The translations under genes and the position numbers were made by a program. Positions 53,351-61,610 of a DNA stretch of 64,000 bases are shown piece after piece (the first letter of the stretch is position 1; every line of letters begins with the position of its first letter). Where the stretch lies: contig NZ_AP018818.1 in NCBI RefSeq assembly GCF_024349785.1, positions 248,001 through 312,000 of the forward strand, in the 5' to 3' direction. A model generated the notes under the pieces. The model saw only the letters and a program-made list of their open reading frames with translations, ran no database searches and had not been told where the DNA came from. The stretch comes from Sphingomonas bisphenolicum. GTDB taxonomy: Bacteria; Pseudomonadota; Alphaproteobacteria; Sphingomonadales; Sphingomonadaceae.

Positions 53351-54877
53351 TCAGAGGGTGACGCCGCGCTTCCAGATAGCGATGTCGCGTTCGTCGTTTA
53401 GTTCGTTACGCGCAGGTTCGCCCGACGCGATGGCGCAGATGCGCGCCATCAGGACATCGGTCGTGGCATCCAGGCCATCATCGAGCACCTGCGCCGCGTC
53501 GAAATCGATCCAGCCGGGCTTGCGCCGGGCGAGATCGTGGTTGGTGGCGAGTTTCAGCGTCGGGATCGGGCTGCCCAGTGGCGTGCCGCGCCCGGTGGAA
53601 AAGAGCGTCATCGTCGCCCCGGCTGCCGCCAGCGCGGTGGTCGATACCGCGTCATTGCCCGGCGCCTCCAGCAAGGTCAGGCCCGGACGGCGCAAGGTTT
53701 CGCCATAGGCCAGCACGTCGGTGACGGTCGCATGGCCGCCCTTCTGCACCGCGCCCAGCGATTTTTCCTCCAGCGTGGTGATGCCGCCCGCGACATTGCC
53801 GGGGCTGGGATTTTCGGAGATCGGCTCGCCATGGTCGATGAAATAGCGTTTGAAGCGGTTGACCAGCGCCACCAGTGCATCGAACACCGGCTCGTCCGCT
53901 GCGCGCTGCATTAACAGGCGTTCCGCGCCGAAAATCTCCGGTATCTCGGTCAGGATCGCCTGCCCGCCCGCCGCCGTGACGACATCGGCGGCGCGACCGA
54001 TCAGCGGGTTGGCGGTGATGCCGCTCAGCCCGTCGGAACCACCGCATTTGAGGCCGAGGCGCAGCGCGCCGATATCCACGGTTTCGCGCCGGTCCTGCGC
54101 CGCGATGGCTACCAGTGCATCGATCGCGCTTTCCGCCGCCGCATATTCGTCGGCACTGATCTGCGCGCCGACGCTGCGGACGCGGTCGCGCCGTTCGGAC
54201 GGAATCCGCTCCAGCAGCGCCGCAAGCTGGTTCTCCTCGCAGCCCAGGCCGATCAGAAGCACGCCCCCGGCATTGGGATTGGACGCCAGCGCGGCCAGCA
54301 GCCGCGCCGTGCCGTCCAGATCGTCGCCGAGCTGCGAACAACCCAGCGGATGCGGGAAGGCCAGTACGGCGTCGACCCGCCCGGCATGGCGATCTCCCGC
54401 CTGTTTGGCGATCCGTTCCGCGGTACGCGCGACGCAGCCGACGGTAGGGATGACCCATATCTCGTTGCGGGTGCCTACGCTGCCATCGGCGCGGCGATAG
54501 CCGTCGAATCGCCAGCGCGTCTCGGAAGGCGCCCGGTCGCCCGTGGACAGAGGAACGAAGCTGTACGGCTCCTCGACCTTCAAATTGGTGCGTAGATTAT
54601 GGCTGTGGACGTGGTTCCCCGCCGCAATCGCCTGAGTCGCGCCGCCGACAGGCCAGCCATAGCGGCGGACCGGTTCGCCCGCCGCGATCGGGCGCAGGGC
54701 GAATTTGTGCCCCCGGCCGACCGAGTCGATCAGGGTGACGACCTGTCCCGCTACGGCGATCGTTTCGCCTGCGTCCAACGCGCGCAGCGCGATGGCGACA
54801 TCATCCTGCGGGGCGATGCGGACGGCATCGGGCAGGGTGTCGACAGGCGGATCAAGGGTAGGTGCGATCGTCTCCAT
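53351..54877 (-). CDS. uxaA: Altronate dehydratase family protein
   Basis: 508 residues from the ATG at 54877 (METIAPTLDPPVDTLPDAVRIAPQDDVAIALRALDAGETI). The N-terminal SAF-type domain (about 15-95, with SVGRGHKFALRPI and NHVHSHNL) is followed by the iron-dependent dehydratase part (about 105-508): GYRRADGSVGTRNEIWVIPTVGC, VLAFPHPLGCSQLGDD, GLGCEENQ, GLKCGGSDGLSGITANPLIG and ENPSPGNVAGGITTLEEKSLG. It converts altronate to 2-keto-3-deoxygluconate. First gene of the uxaA-uxuB operon, divergent from uxaC across a 55-bp gap carrying a perfect operator palindrome (54894-54913). Confidence 0.9.
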   Translation of the reverse strand: METIAPTLDPPVDTLPDAVRIAPQDDVAIALRALDAGETIAVAGQVVTLIDSVGRGHKFALRPIAAGEPVRRYGWPVGGATQAIAAGNHVHSHNLRTNLKVEEPYSFVPLSTGDRAPSETRWRFDGYRRADGSVGTRNEIWVIPTVGCVARTAERIAKQAGDRHAGRVDAVLAFPHPLGCSQLGDDLDGTARLLAALASNPNAGGVLLIGLGCEENQLAALLERIPSERRDRVRSVGAQISADEYAAAESAIDALVAIAAQDRRETVDIGALRLGLKCGGSDGLSGITANPLIGRAADVVTAAGGQAILTEIPEIFGAERLLMQRAADEPVFDALVALVNRFKRYFIDHGEPISENPSPGNVAGGITTLEEKSLGAVQKGGHATVTDVLAYGETLRRPGLTLLEAPGNDAVSTTALAAAGATMTLFSTGRGTPLGSPIPTLKLATNHDLARRKPGWIDFDAAQVLDDGLDATTDVLMARICAIASGEPARNELNDERDIAIWKRGVTL

Positions 54878-54893
54878 TGCACCGTGATAGCAT

Positions 54894-54913
54894 TTGTGCC
54901 AACGCTGGCACAA
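54894..54913. promoter_or_regulatory. Perfect operator palindrome between uxaA and uxaC
   Basis: TTGTGCCA-ACGC-TGGCACAA has perfect 8-bp arms with a central CG, the form usual for LacI-family operators. Its position in the divergent uxaA/uxaC gap suggests it binds the LacI protein encoded at 60549-61610. Confidence 0.6.
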
Positions 54914-55361
54914 GTCCCAAGGAGATGCTGTCATGACCCATCTTTCGCTCGATCCGAACCGCCTCTTCCCGGCGGACCCCGGCACGCGCGCGATCGCTCG
55001 TTCGCTCTATGACAGTGTCGCCGCGCTGCCGATCGTCAGCCCGCATGGCCATACCGATCCCGCCTGGTTCGCGACCAACGATGCATGGGATAATGCGACC
55101 GCGCTGCTGCTGGCGCCGGACCATTATCTCTACCGAATGCTCTACAGCCAGGGGGTGAAGCTGGAGGATCTGGGCGTGCCGGCCCATGGCGTGCCGGGCG
55201 ACGCCGATCCGCGCGCGGCCTGGCGTATCTTTGCGCGCAACCAGCATCTGTTCCGCGGCACGCCTTCCCGGATGTGGCTCGACCATGTCTTTGCCGAGGT
55301 TTTCGGTTTCGACACGATTCTGTCCGAAGCGACTGCCGATCATTATTATGACCGGATCGGC

Positions 55362-55366
55362 GAACT
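55362..55366. repeat. Target-site duplication, left copy (GAACT)
   Basis: GAACT directly precedes the left end of the transposon and is repeated at 59471-59475 after the right end, the 5-bp duplication expected of Tn3-family insertion. Confidence 0.9.
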
Positions 55367-55464
55367 GGCCCAGTCGGCCCGAAGCTGCGATTTTGGTCAT
55401 CTTGGAGAACACGTCGGGAACGGGCTGGTTGTTGTTGACGATCGCCCATGCGAGGAACGACGTT

Positions 55465-55484
55465 CCGCTCCGATAAGGGAGCGG
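55465..55484 (+). promoter_or_regulatory. Hairpin covering the tnpA ribosome site
   Basis: CCGCTCC (55465-55471) and GGAGCGG (55478-55484) can pair around a 6-nt loop. The right arm contains the GGGAG ribosome site of tnpA (ATG 55489), which would damp transposase translation. Confidence 0.4.
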
Positions 55485-55488
55485 CGTT

Positions 55489-58398
55489 ATGAGCCTTGGC
55501 GTTTCGAGTGGGGATCTGATCGGCTCCTGGAGCCTGAGTTTTTCGGACATCGCGTTCGTGACCGGCAAAGCGGAGACGGCACGACTGGGATTGGCGGTTC
55601 AGCTTAGATTTTTCGCCGGGCATGGCTTCTTTGTGCCGGATCATGCGTCGATACCCTCCGACGGTGTCTTGTATCTGGCGGAGCAACTTGGTCTCGATGC
55701 CAAATCCGTGAACCACTATGATTTTTCCGGGCGCACCGCCCGCCGGCATTGCGCGGAGATTTTGCGGCATCTCGGGTTCCGCCGTATGACGCAGACGGAT
55801 CGCAGGGCGTTGTCGAGGTGGATTTCCGACGATCTTTGTGCGGGCGGGCAGCCGATCAATGCCATGCTCGAGCATGTTTTCCTGTGGTGCCGCGACCGCC
55901 GTATCTATGGGCCGTCGCGCAAGGAGCTGGAACGCCTCGTCCGTTCGCAACGACACCTCTATCTGGAGGCCCTGTTGGCCCGAGTCCGCGATCGGCTTGC
56001 GCCGGATGCGGTCGCCTTGCTGGAAGCCTCGCTCGCCGATCCCGATGGCCCGACCGGCTTCAACACGATGAAGGGGGATGCAGGTCAGGCGACGCTCGAA
56101 AACATTCTTGGCGTGACCGCCAAACTCGCCTTTATCCAACGGCTTGCTCTTCCCCGAGATTTCCTATCGGTCACGGGCAAGGCATGGGTCGATCAGATCG
56201 TTCGCCGGGTTGCCGGCGAGAAAGCCTCGGAGATGCGCCGGCATGTACCGGCGCGCCAGCTCGGGCTCTATGCCGTTTATCTGATGGCGCGGGAAGCTCA
56301 GCTTACGGATGCGATGGTCGACCTGCTGATCGAGACGGTCCATAAGATCGGATCGCGCTCGAAACGCAAGGTGGTGGGCGATATCGCGAAAGACATCGAG
56401 CGGGTCTATGGCAAGGAGCGACTCCTGGTCGAGATTGCCAGCGCTTCGATCGACGATCCATCCGGGCGCATCTGCGATGTCATTTTCCCAATCGCCGGCA
56501 AGGACAAACTGGCGGCGATCATCAAGGAAAGCCAGGCAAAGGGCGCCTTGGATCGGCGGATCTACAAGGTGATGCGGAGGTCATGGGCCAATCATTATCG
56601 CCGTATGCTGCCAAGCCTGCTTTCGGCACTGGAGTTCCGGTCGAACAACGCCGTGTGGCGTCCGGTGCTGGCGGCCCTGGACTGGATCAGAAGCAAAGTG
56701 GATGATGGATGCCGCTACGTGCCGCCGCACGCAGTGCCGGTCGACGAGGTCATTCCGGCGAGATGGCGCAGTTCCGTCATTGATGAAGAGGGGCGCGTAA
56801 ACCGGATCAGTTATGAGCTTTGTGTCCTCGCGCAACTGCGCGATCGCATCCGTTCTAAGGAAATCTGGGTTGTCGGGGCGGACCGATACCGCAATCCCGA
56901 TGACGATCTTCCCAAGGACTTCGATGCGCGGCGAGAAGCATATTACACAGGATTGAACCTGACGGCGGATGCGCGTGCATTTTCAAGCGCCATCCGGGAA
57001 GAGCTTGCTCAGGAACTGTTGCTCCTCAATGCCAATATTCCCCGGAACGACAAGGTTCGGCTGCTGTGGCGCGGCGAGAACCGTATATCTCTCACCCCGT
57101 TCAAACCCTTGCCCGAACCCAGGGGTCTCGCCTCGATCAAGACCGAGATCGGCCAACGCTGGCCGATGACCGGGCTGCTCGACGTACTGAAGGAGGCTGC
57201 CCTTGATACGGGACTTCTCGAAGCGTTCGAAACATCGGCCTCGCGTGTTGCACTGCCGAAAACCGCGCTGGATCAACGTCTCCTGCTATGCCTCTACGGC
57301 CTGGGAACGAATGCCGGGCTCAAGCGGATCGCCGGCGCCACCCCCGATGTCAGCTATGAAGAGCTGCTGCATGTCCATCGCCGCTTCGTTCATGCCGCGG
57401 CGCTCAAGGAGGCGTGTGCCAGGGTTGCGAATGCGACCCTGGCAATCCGCAATGCTGCAGTCTGGGGGGACGCCGGCACGGCCTGTGCGTCAGATTCCAC
57501 AAAGTTCGGAGCCTGGGATCGCAACCTGATGACGGAATGGCATGCGCGTTATGGTGGACGGGGCGTCATGATCTACTGGCATGTCGAACGACGCGCGACA
57601 TGCGTCTATTCCCAGCTCAAGCGCTGCTCTTCCTCCGAGGTCGCCTCCATGATCGAGGGCGTGCTGCGCCATTGCACCGACATGGAAATCCAGCGACAAT
57701 ATGTTGATAGTCATGGCCAAAGCGCGGTTGGCTTTGCATTTTGCCGGCTTCTCGGATTTGAGCTTGCACCCCGCCTGAAAGCGATCGCTCGCCAGAAGCT
57801 GGCTCTTCCCGATGTCGGCATGCGAACGCGGCTTCCCCACTTGCAGCCGATCCTCTCCAGTCCGATCAACTGGGATGAGATCGAGCAGCAATATGACGAG
57901 ATGGTCAAATATGCAGCCGCGATGCAGACAAAAACCGCCGACCCGGAGGCGATCCTGCGCCGGTTTAGCCGCTCCGAGGTGATGCACCCGACCTACAAGG
58001 CGTTGAGTGAGCTGGGCCGCGCGGTCAAGACGATCTTCCTGTGCCGGTATCTGCGCGAGGAGTCCTTCCGCCGCGAAATTCATGAAGGCCTGAATGTCGT
58101 TGAAAACTGGAACAGTGCCAATGGGTTCGTTTTCTTCGGCAAGGGCGGCGAGATCGCCACTAACCGCATCGATGAGCAGCAGCTCTCGGTCCTGGCGCTA
58201 CATTTGCTGCAAGCGTCGCTTGTCTATGTGAACACCCGAATGCTTCAGAGCGTGCTGGTGGAACCGAAATGGACGGGCCGGATGACGCCGGATGATTATC
58301 GCGGCCTCACACCGCTGATTTACAGCCACGTCAATCCTTATGGCCGCTTCGACCTCGATCTGAATAGCCGGATCGATTTTGGGCGGCTTGCTGCCTGA
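55489..58398 (+). CDS. tnpA: Tn3-family transposase TnpA
   Basis: 969 residues, typical length. The N-terminal DUF4158-like region (about 1-170; [30 protein letters not shown]) recognises the ends. The DDE catalytic core is in the C-terminal half: Asp in [14 protein letters not shown] (about 665), Asp in [15 protein letters not shown] (about 744), and Glu in [26 protein letters not shown] (about 870). It mediates replicative transposition through a cointegrate. It lies 78 bp inside the left inverted repeat. All motifs appear intact, so the element may still be active. Confidence 0.93.
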   Translation: MSLGVSSGDLIGSWSLSFSDIAFVTGKAETARLGLAVQLRFFAGHGFFVPDHASIPSDGVLYLAEQLGLDAKSVNHYDFSGRTARRHCAEILRHLGFRRMTQTDRRALSRWISDDLCAGGQPINAMLEHVFLWCRDRRIYGPSRKELERLVRSQRHLYLEALLARVRDRLAPDAVALLEASLADPDGPTGFNTMKGDAGQATLENILGVTAKLAFIQRLALPRDFLSVTGKAWVDQIVRRVAGEKASEMRRHVPARQLGLYAVYLMAREAQLTDAMVDLLIETVHKIGSRSKRKVVGDIAKDIERVYGKERLLVEIASASIDDPSGRICDVIFPIAGKDKLAAIIKESQAKGALDRRIYKVMRRSWANHYRRMLPSLLSALEFRSNNAVWRPVLAALDWIRSKVDDGCRYVPPHAVPVDEVIPARWRSSVIDEEGRVNRISYELCVLAQLRDRIRSKEIWVVGADRYRNPDDDLPKDFDARREAYYTGLNLTADARAFSSAIREELAQELLLLNANIPRNDKVRLLWRGENRISLTPFKPLPEPRGLASIKTEIGQRWPMTGLLDVLKEAALDTGLLEAFETSASRVALPKTALDQRLLLCLYGLGTNAGLKRIAGATPDVSYEELLHVHRRFVHAAALKEACARVANATLAIRNAAVWGDAGTACASDSTKFGAWDRNLMTEWHARYGGRGVMIYWHVERRATCVYSQLKRCSSSEVASMIEGVLRHCTDMEIQRQYVDSHGQSAVGFAFCRLLGFELAPRLKAIARQKLALPDVGMRTRLPHLQPILSSPINWDEIEQQYDEMVKYAAAMQTKTADPEAILRRFSRSEVMHPTYKALSELGRAVKTIFLCRYLREESFRREIHEGLNVVENWNSANGFVFFGKGGEIATNRIDEQQLSVLALHLLQASLVYVNTRMLQSVLVEPKWTGRMTPDDYRGLTPLIYSHVNPYGRFDLDLNSRIDFGRLAA

Positions 58399-58540
58399 CC
58401 GGGGCCTTTCCGCTCGCACCATTTGGGTGCACCCGAACGTGACGATCGGAAGTGACATATACGACATGTCACAAAAGGGTGGTTCCGTCACCAATGTTAC
58501 TGTACGAGGGCAAAGCCACCCTAATGTGACGGATTTGCCC
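58399..58540. promoter_or_regulatory. Putative res site and tnpR promoter region
   Basis: 142 bp between tnpA and the resolvase. It contains the inverted repeat GTGACAT-N7-ATGTCAC (58452-58472), the palindrome GGGTGCACCC (58425-58434), and three related repeats: CACCCGAACGTGAC (58430-58443), CACCAATGTTAC (58489-58500) and CACCCTAATGTGAC (58517-58530). This fits a multi-subsite serine-resolvase res locus. Confidence 0.55.
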
Positions 58541-59407
58541 ATGACCCGCGTCGGCTACGCCCGCGTCAGCACCATCGACCAGGATCTCGACATCCAGGTT
58601 GCCCGGTTGAAGGCAGCGGGCTGTGAAATCCTCCGCTCCGAAACAGGCTCGGGCGCATCGCGCACTGGACGCACGGAGCTTGAGACGATCATGCAGTTCC
58701 TGCGCGCCGATGACGAACTCGTCGTCCTGCGTCTCGATCGGCTCGGTCGCTCCACACGCGATGTTCTCAATCTGGTTCATGAACTCGACCAGAAGGGAGC
58801 CTCATTGCGGGTGCTTGAGCCGGAGGTGACGACGGCCGGAAGCATGGGGCGGATGGTGATCACCATTCTGGGCATGGTCGCGGACATGGAACTGACGTTC
58901 ATCAAGGACCGGCAGCGCGCCGGGATCGAGGCGGCGCGCGCCGAAGGCGTCTACAAAGGCCGGAAGAAAAACATCGATGACGATGAAATCCGACGCCGGA
59001 TCACCGCCGGCGCGAGCAAGGCCAGCGTCGCGCGCGACCTCAAGATCTCAAGAATGACCGTCTATCGGGCGCTTGACGTCATTCCTTCAAGGATCGGGCT
59101 GCCGGAAAAGCCGCCTTCTGTCACCATCGCCCTGCATCTGACCATCGAGAACTTCAACAAGCATGGTCGTGGCAGAAAGCCCGCTCGCGAGCGCATTGAG
59201 GCGATGCTGGAGCGGGATTACCAGATGCAAAAGACCGGGAACTGCGATTACACGCTGACCGTCGCCTATGATCAGGGTGCCGATGGCGTCAGCCTCGATG
59301 ATGAGATCGCATCTCTCCAGACAGAGATGTTCAACATCGCAGAGAGCTACAGGTGCTCGATCGAGACCGATGTTTACGAGATTGGAGGACAAGAGCGAGC
59401 CTGGTAG
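58541..59407 (+). CDS. tnpR: Serine resolvase TnpR with C-terminal extension
   Basis: 288 residues from the ATG at 58541 (MTRVGYARVSTIDQDLDIQ). The N-terminal catalytic domain (about 1-140) has the nucleophile Ser in YARVS, the Arg cluster VLRLDRLGRSTRD and the E-helix region GRMVITILGMVADMELTFIKDRQRAGI. The Hin-like HTH (about 145-185) is KNIDDDEIRRRITAGASKASVARDLKISRMTVYRAL. Normal Tn3 resolvases stop there at about 185; here about 100 further residues follow (PSVTIALHLTIENFNKHGRGRKPARERIEAMLERD...ETDVYEIGGQERAW). The extension resembles no domain I recognise. It resolves cointegrates at the upstream res site. Confidence 0.9.
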   Translation: MTRVGYARVSTIDQDLDIQVARLKAAGCEILRSETGSGASRTGRTELETIMQFLRADDELVVLRLDRLGRSTRDVLNLVHELDQKGASLRVLEPEVTTAGSMGRMVITILGMVADMELTFIKDRQRAGIEAARAEGVYKGRKKNIDDDEIRRRITAGASKASVARDLKISRMTVYRALDVIPSRIGLPEKPPSVTIALHLTIENFNKHGRGRKPARERIEAMLERDYQMQKTGNCDYTLTVAYDQGADGVSLDDEIASLQTEMFNIAESYRCSIETDVYEIGGQERAW

Positions 59408-59470
59408 ATCGCCATGTTCAATCTTTGTTCTTCAACATGGCCAAAATCGCAGCTTCGGGCCGACTGGGCC

Positions 59471-59475
59471 GAACT
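59471..59475. repeat. Target-site duplication, right copy (GAACT)
   Basis: Second copy of the 5-bp repeat immediately after the right inverted repeat; uxaC sequence resumes here. Confidence 0.9.
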
Positions 59476-60548
59476 GCTCGCTACCCCGGCCTTTCGCCCG
59501 CGTGCGCTGTTCGACCGCTTCCATATCGAGTTGCTCGCCACCACCGAAGGCGCGCATGAGCGGCTGGACCATCATCGGGCGATCCGCGAGTCGGGCTGGG
59601 ACGGGCAGGTCGTGACCGCCTATCGCCCCGACGCTGTGGTCGATCCGGAACATGAGGATTTCCACGCCAGCCTGGCCGCCTTCGCCGAGCTGACCGGCGA
59701 GGATGTGCTGACATGGCAGGGCTATCTACGCGCCCATGCGCGGCGGCGGCAGGATTTCATCGCCATGGGCGCGACCTCCACCGACCATGGCCATCAGAGC
59801 GCGCGGACCGCGAACCTGTCCGATGCGGACGCCGCCGCCCTGTTCGACCGCATCGTCGGCAAGGACTGGACCGCGCAGGATGCCGAACTGTTCCGCGCCC
59901 AGATGCTGACCGAAATGGCGCGGCTCAGTCTGGATGACGGGCTGGTGATGCAAATCCATCCGGGCGCCTGCCGCAACCATAATGCGTGGCTGCACCGCGT
60001 CTATGGCCGCGACAAGGGCGCGGACATCCCGGCGCGCACCGATTATGTGGGAGGATTGAAGCCGCTGCTCGACCGCTTCGGCAATGAAGCCGCGCTGTCG
60101 ATCATCCTCTTCACCCTGGACGAAAGCACCTATGCCCGCGAACTGGCGCCGCTGGCGGGCCATTATCCTTGCCTGAAGCTGGGGCCGGCGTGGTGGTTCC
60201 ATGACAGCCCGGAAGGCATGATGCGTTTCCGCGAGATGACGACGGAGACGGCGGGCTTCTACAATATGGTCGGATTCAACGACGATACTCGCGCCTTCCT
60301 GTCGATCCCGGCGCGGCACGATGTCGCGCGACGGGTCGATTGCGCCTTTCTCGCGCGGCTGGTCGCCGAAGGGCGGCTGCGCGATTGGGAGGCGCAGGAA
60401 CTGGCGGTAGACCTGACCTATAATCTGGTACGCAAGGCCTATCGCCTGCCCGATGCGCCGCCGCGACCATTGGCCAGCGCGGCATGATTGTCAGGGCGCG
60501 CGCGCTCGCATAGAGCGGGAGCGTCCCGACGTCGCCAGGAAAGCCGTC

Positions 60549-61610
60549 ATGCCCGATAATGACCCCAGCACTGGCGGCAACGAACCGACGATCGTCGATG
60601 TGGCGGCGTTGGCGGGCGTATCGATCCGCACCGTGTCGCGCGTGCTCAACCAGTCGCCCAAGGTCAACAAGGAGACGCGCGCCCGCATCCAGGACGCGAT
60701 CGATGCGCTCAATTTCCGACCCAGCCTGCGCGCCCGCGCGCTGGCCAAGGGGCGCTCCTTCCTGATCGGCATGGTGCATAATGATCGCAACGCGCTGGTT
60801 CTGGACAGCGTGCAGCGCGGCGTGGGGCGCGAGGCGACCCGGCGCGGCTATGAAGTGATCTGCCACAGCGTGCCGGTCGGCGACCCGGGTGCGGGACAGG
60901 ATGTGCTGGGATTTTGCCGGCGCGCGCGGGTCGACGGGCTGGTGGTAATGCCGCCGGTGTCCGACATGGCCGGGCTGCCGGCCGCGCTACAGGCCGACCA
61001 TATCCCCGCAGTGGCGATTTCGGCGGTGCCGATCGAGGGTTATGGCGCGGTGCTGCTGTCGCAGGAGCGGCAGGCGGCGGGCGATGTCGCGCGGCATCTG
61101 CTGGCGCTGGGGCATCGGCGCATCGCGATGATTACCGGGCCGCAGGACATGATCTCGGCGATCGAACGCCGCGCGGGCTTTGTCGAGGCGCTGGAGGAGG
61201 CGGGCGTCGGGCCGCCGGTCGAGGTGGAGGGCGACTATAGCCTGGCCGCGGGCATGACGGCGGCTGGCCGGCTGCTCGCCATCTCCCCTACCCCGACCGC
61301 CATTTTCGCGGCGAACGACATCATGGCGGCGGGCGTACTGAAGATCGCCGCGGCGCGCGGGATCGCGGTGCCGGACGCGCTGTCGGTGGTGGGCTTCGAC
61401 GGCAGCATCGTGGCGGAGATGCTCACGCCTTCGCTCACCACCGTCGCCCGGCCCTTCGGCGAGATGGCGGAAATGGCGACACGCCACCTGATCGATCTGA
61501 TCGAGGGGCAAACGCCTTGCGATCTGGACAGCCCCGTTCTGTCGCTGGTGCCGGCCCAGTCCAGCGGGCCTTCGACCGATCCTAGCGATAGCGGCCCATC
61601 GTCACCTTGA
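60549..61610 (+). CDS. LacI-family regulator of the hexuronate locus
   Basis: 353 residues from the ATG at 60549 (AGGAAA upstream). N-terminal HTH TIVDVAALAGVSIRTVSRVLNQSPKVNKETRARIQDAIDALNFRPSLRARALAKGRS, then a sugar-binding-protein-like effector domain (GYEVICHSVPVGDPGAGQDVLGFC...FAANDIMAAGVLKIAAARGIAVPDALSVVGFDGS). It follows uxaC by 61 bp. It was probably co-transcribed with uxaC before the transposon entered, so it may now depend on a local or transposon-borne promoter. The palindrome at 54894-54913 is its likely target; a uronate or derived keto-acid would be the effector (inference). Its 3' end overlaps the convergent glycosidase gene by 29 bp. Confidence 0.87.
   Translation: MPDNDPSTGGNEPTIVDVAALAGVSIRTVSRVLNQSPKVNKETRARIQDAIDALNFRPSLRARALAKGRSFLIGMVHNDRNALVLDSVQRGVGREATRRGYEVICHSVPVGDPGAGQDVLGFCRRARVDGLVVMPPVSDMAGLPAALQADHIPAVAISAVPIEGYGAVLLSQERQAAGDVARHLLALGHRRIAMITGPQDMISAIERRAGFVEALEEAGVGPPVEVEGDYSLAAGMTAAGRLLAISPTPTAIFAANDIMAAGVLKIAAARGIAVPDALSVVGFDGSIVAEMLTPSLTTVARPFGEMAEMATRHLIDLIEGQTPCDLDSPVLSLVPAQSSGPSTDPSDSGPSSP

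Larger units (their letters stand above)
55367..59470. mobile_element. Complete Tn3-family transposon, 4104 bp
   Basis: Ends carry inverted repeats beginning GGCCCAGTCGGCCCGAAGCT. The first 30 bp are identical and similarity extends to about 45 bp with 3 mismatches (left 55367-55411, right 59426-59470). It encodes only a transposase and a resolvase in the same orientation, with a putative res region between them; no passenger genes. Flanked by GAACT on both sides. Inserted in uxaC. The ends begin GGCCC rather than the GGGG common to Tn3/Tn21 elements. Confidence 0.93.
54933..60487 (+). pseudogene. uxaC: Uronate isomerase (UxaC), split by a Tn3-family transposon
   Basis: The 5' part (54933-55366, start ATG after AAGGAG) encodes MTHLSLDPNRLFPADPG...LPIVSPHGHTDPAWFATNDAWDNA...FGFDTILSEATADHYYDRIGE. 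The 3' part (from 59471) continues LLATPAFRPRALFDRFHIELLATTEGAHERLDHH to the stop at 60487. Removing 55367-59470 and one copy of the 5-bp duplication restores a 1446-bp frame, 481 residues, the normal size of uronate isomerase. The HGH near the N-terminus fits the amidohydrolase-like metal site. The intact enzyme would convert glucuronate/galacturonate to fructuronate/tagaturonate. With no other decay visible in either half, the insertion looks recent. The 3' fragment begins inside the element's end and is unlikely to give function. Confidence 0.92.

Noticed and set aside
59414..60487. 3' part of uxaC read as an independent gene starting at 59414
   Set aside because: Its first residues are translated from the transposon's right inverted repeat; it lacks the N-terminal metal-binding HGH and is only the tail of the split isomerase.
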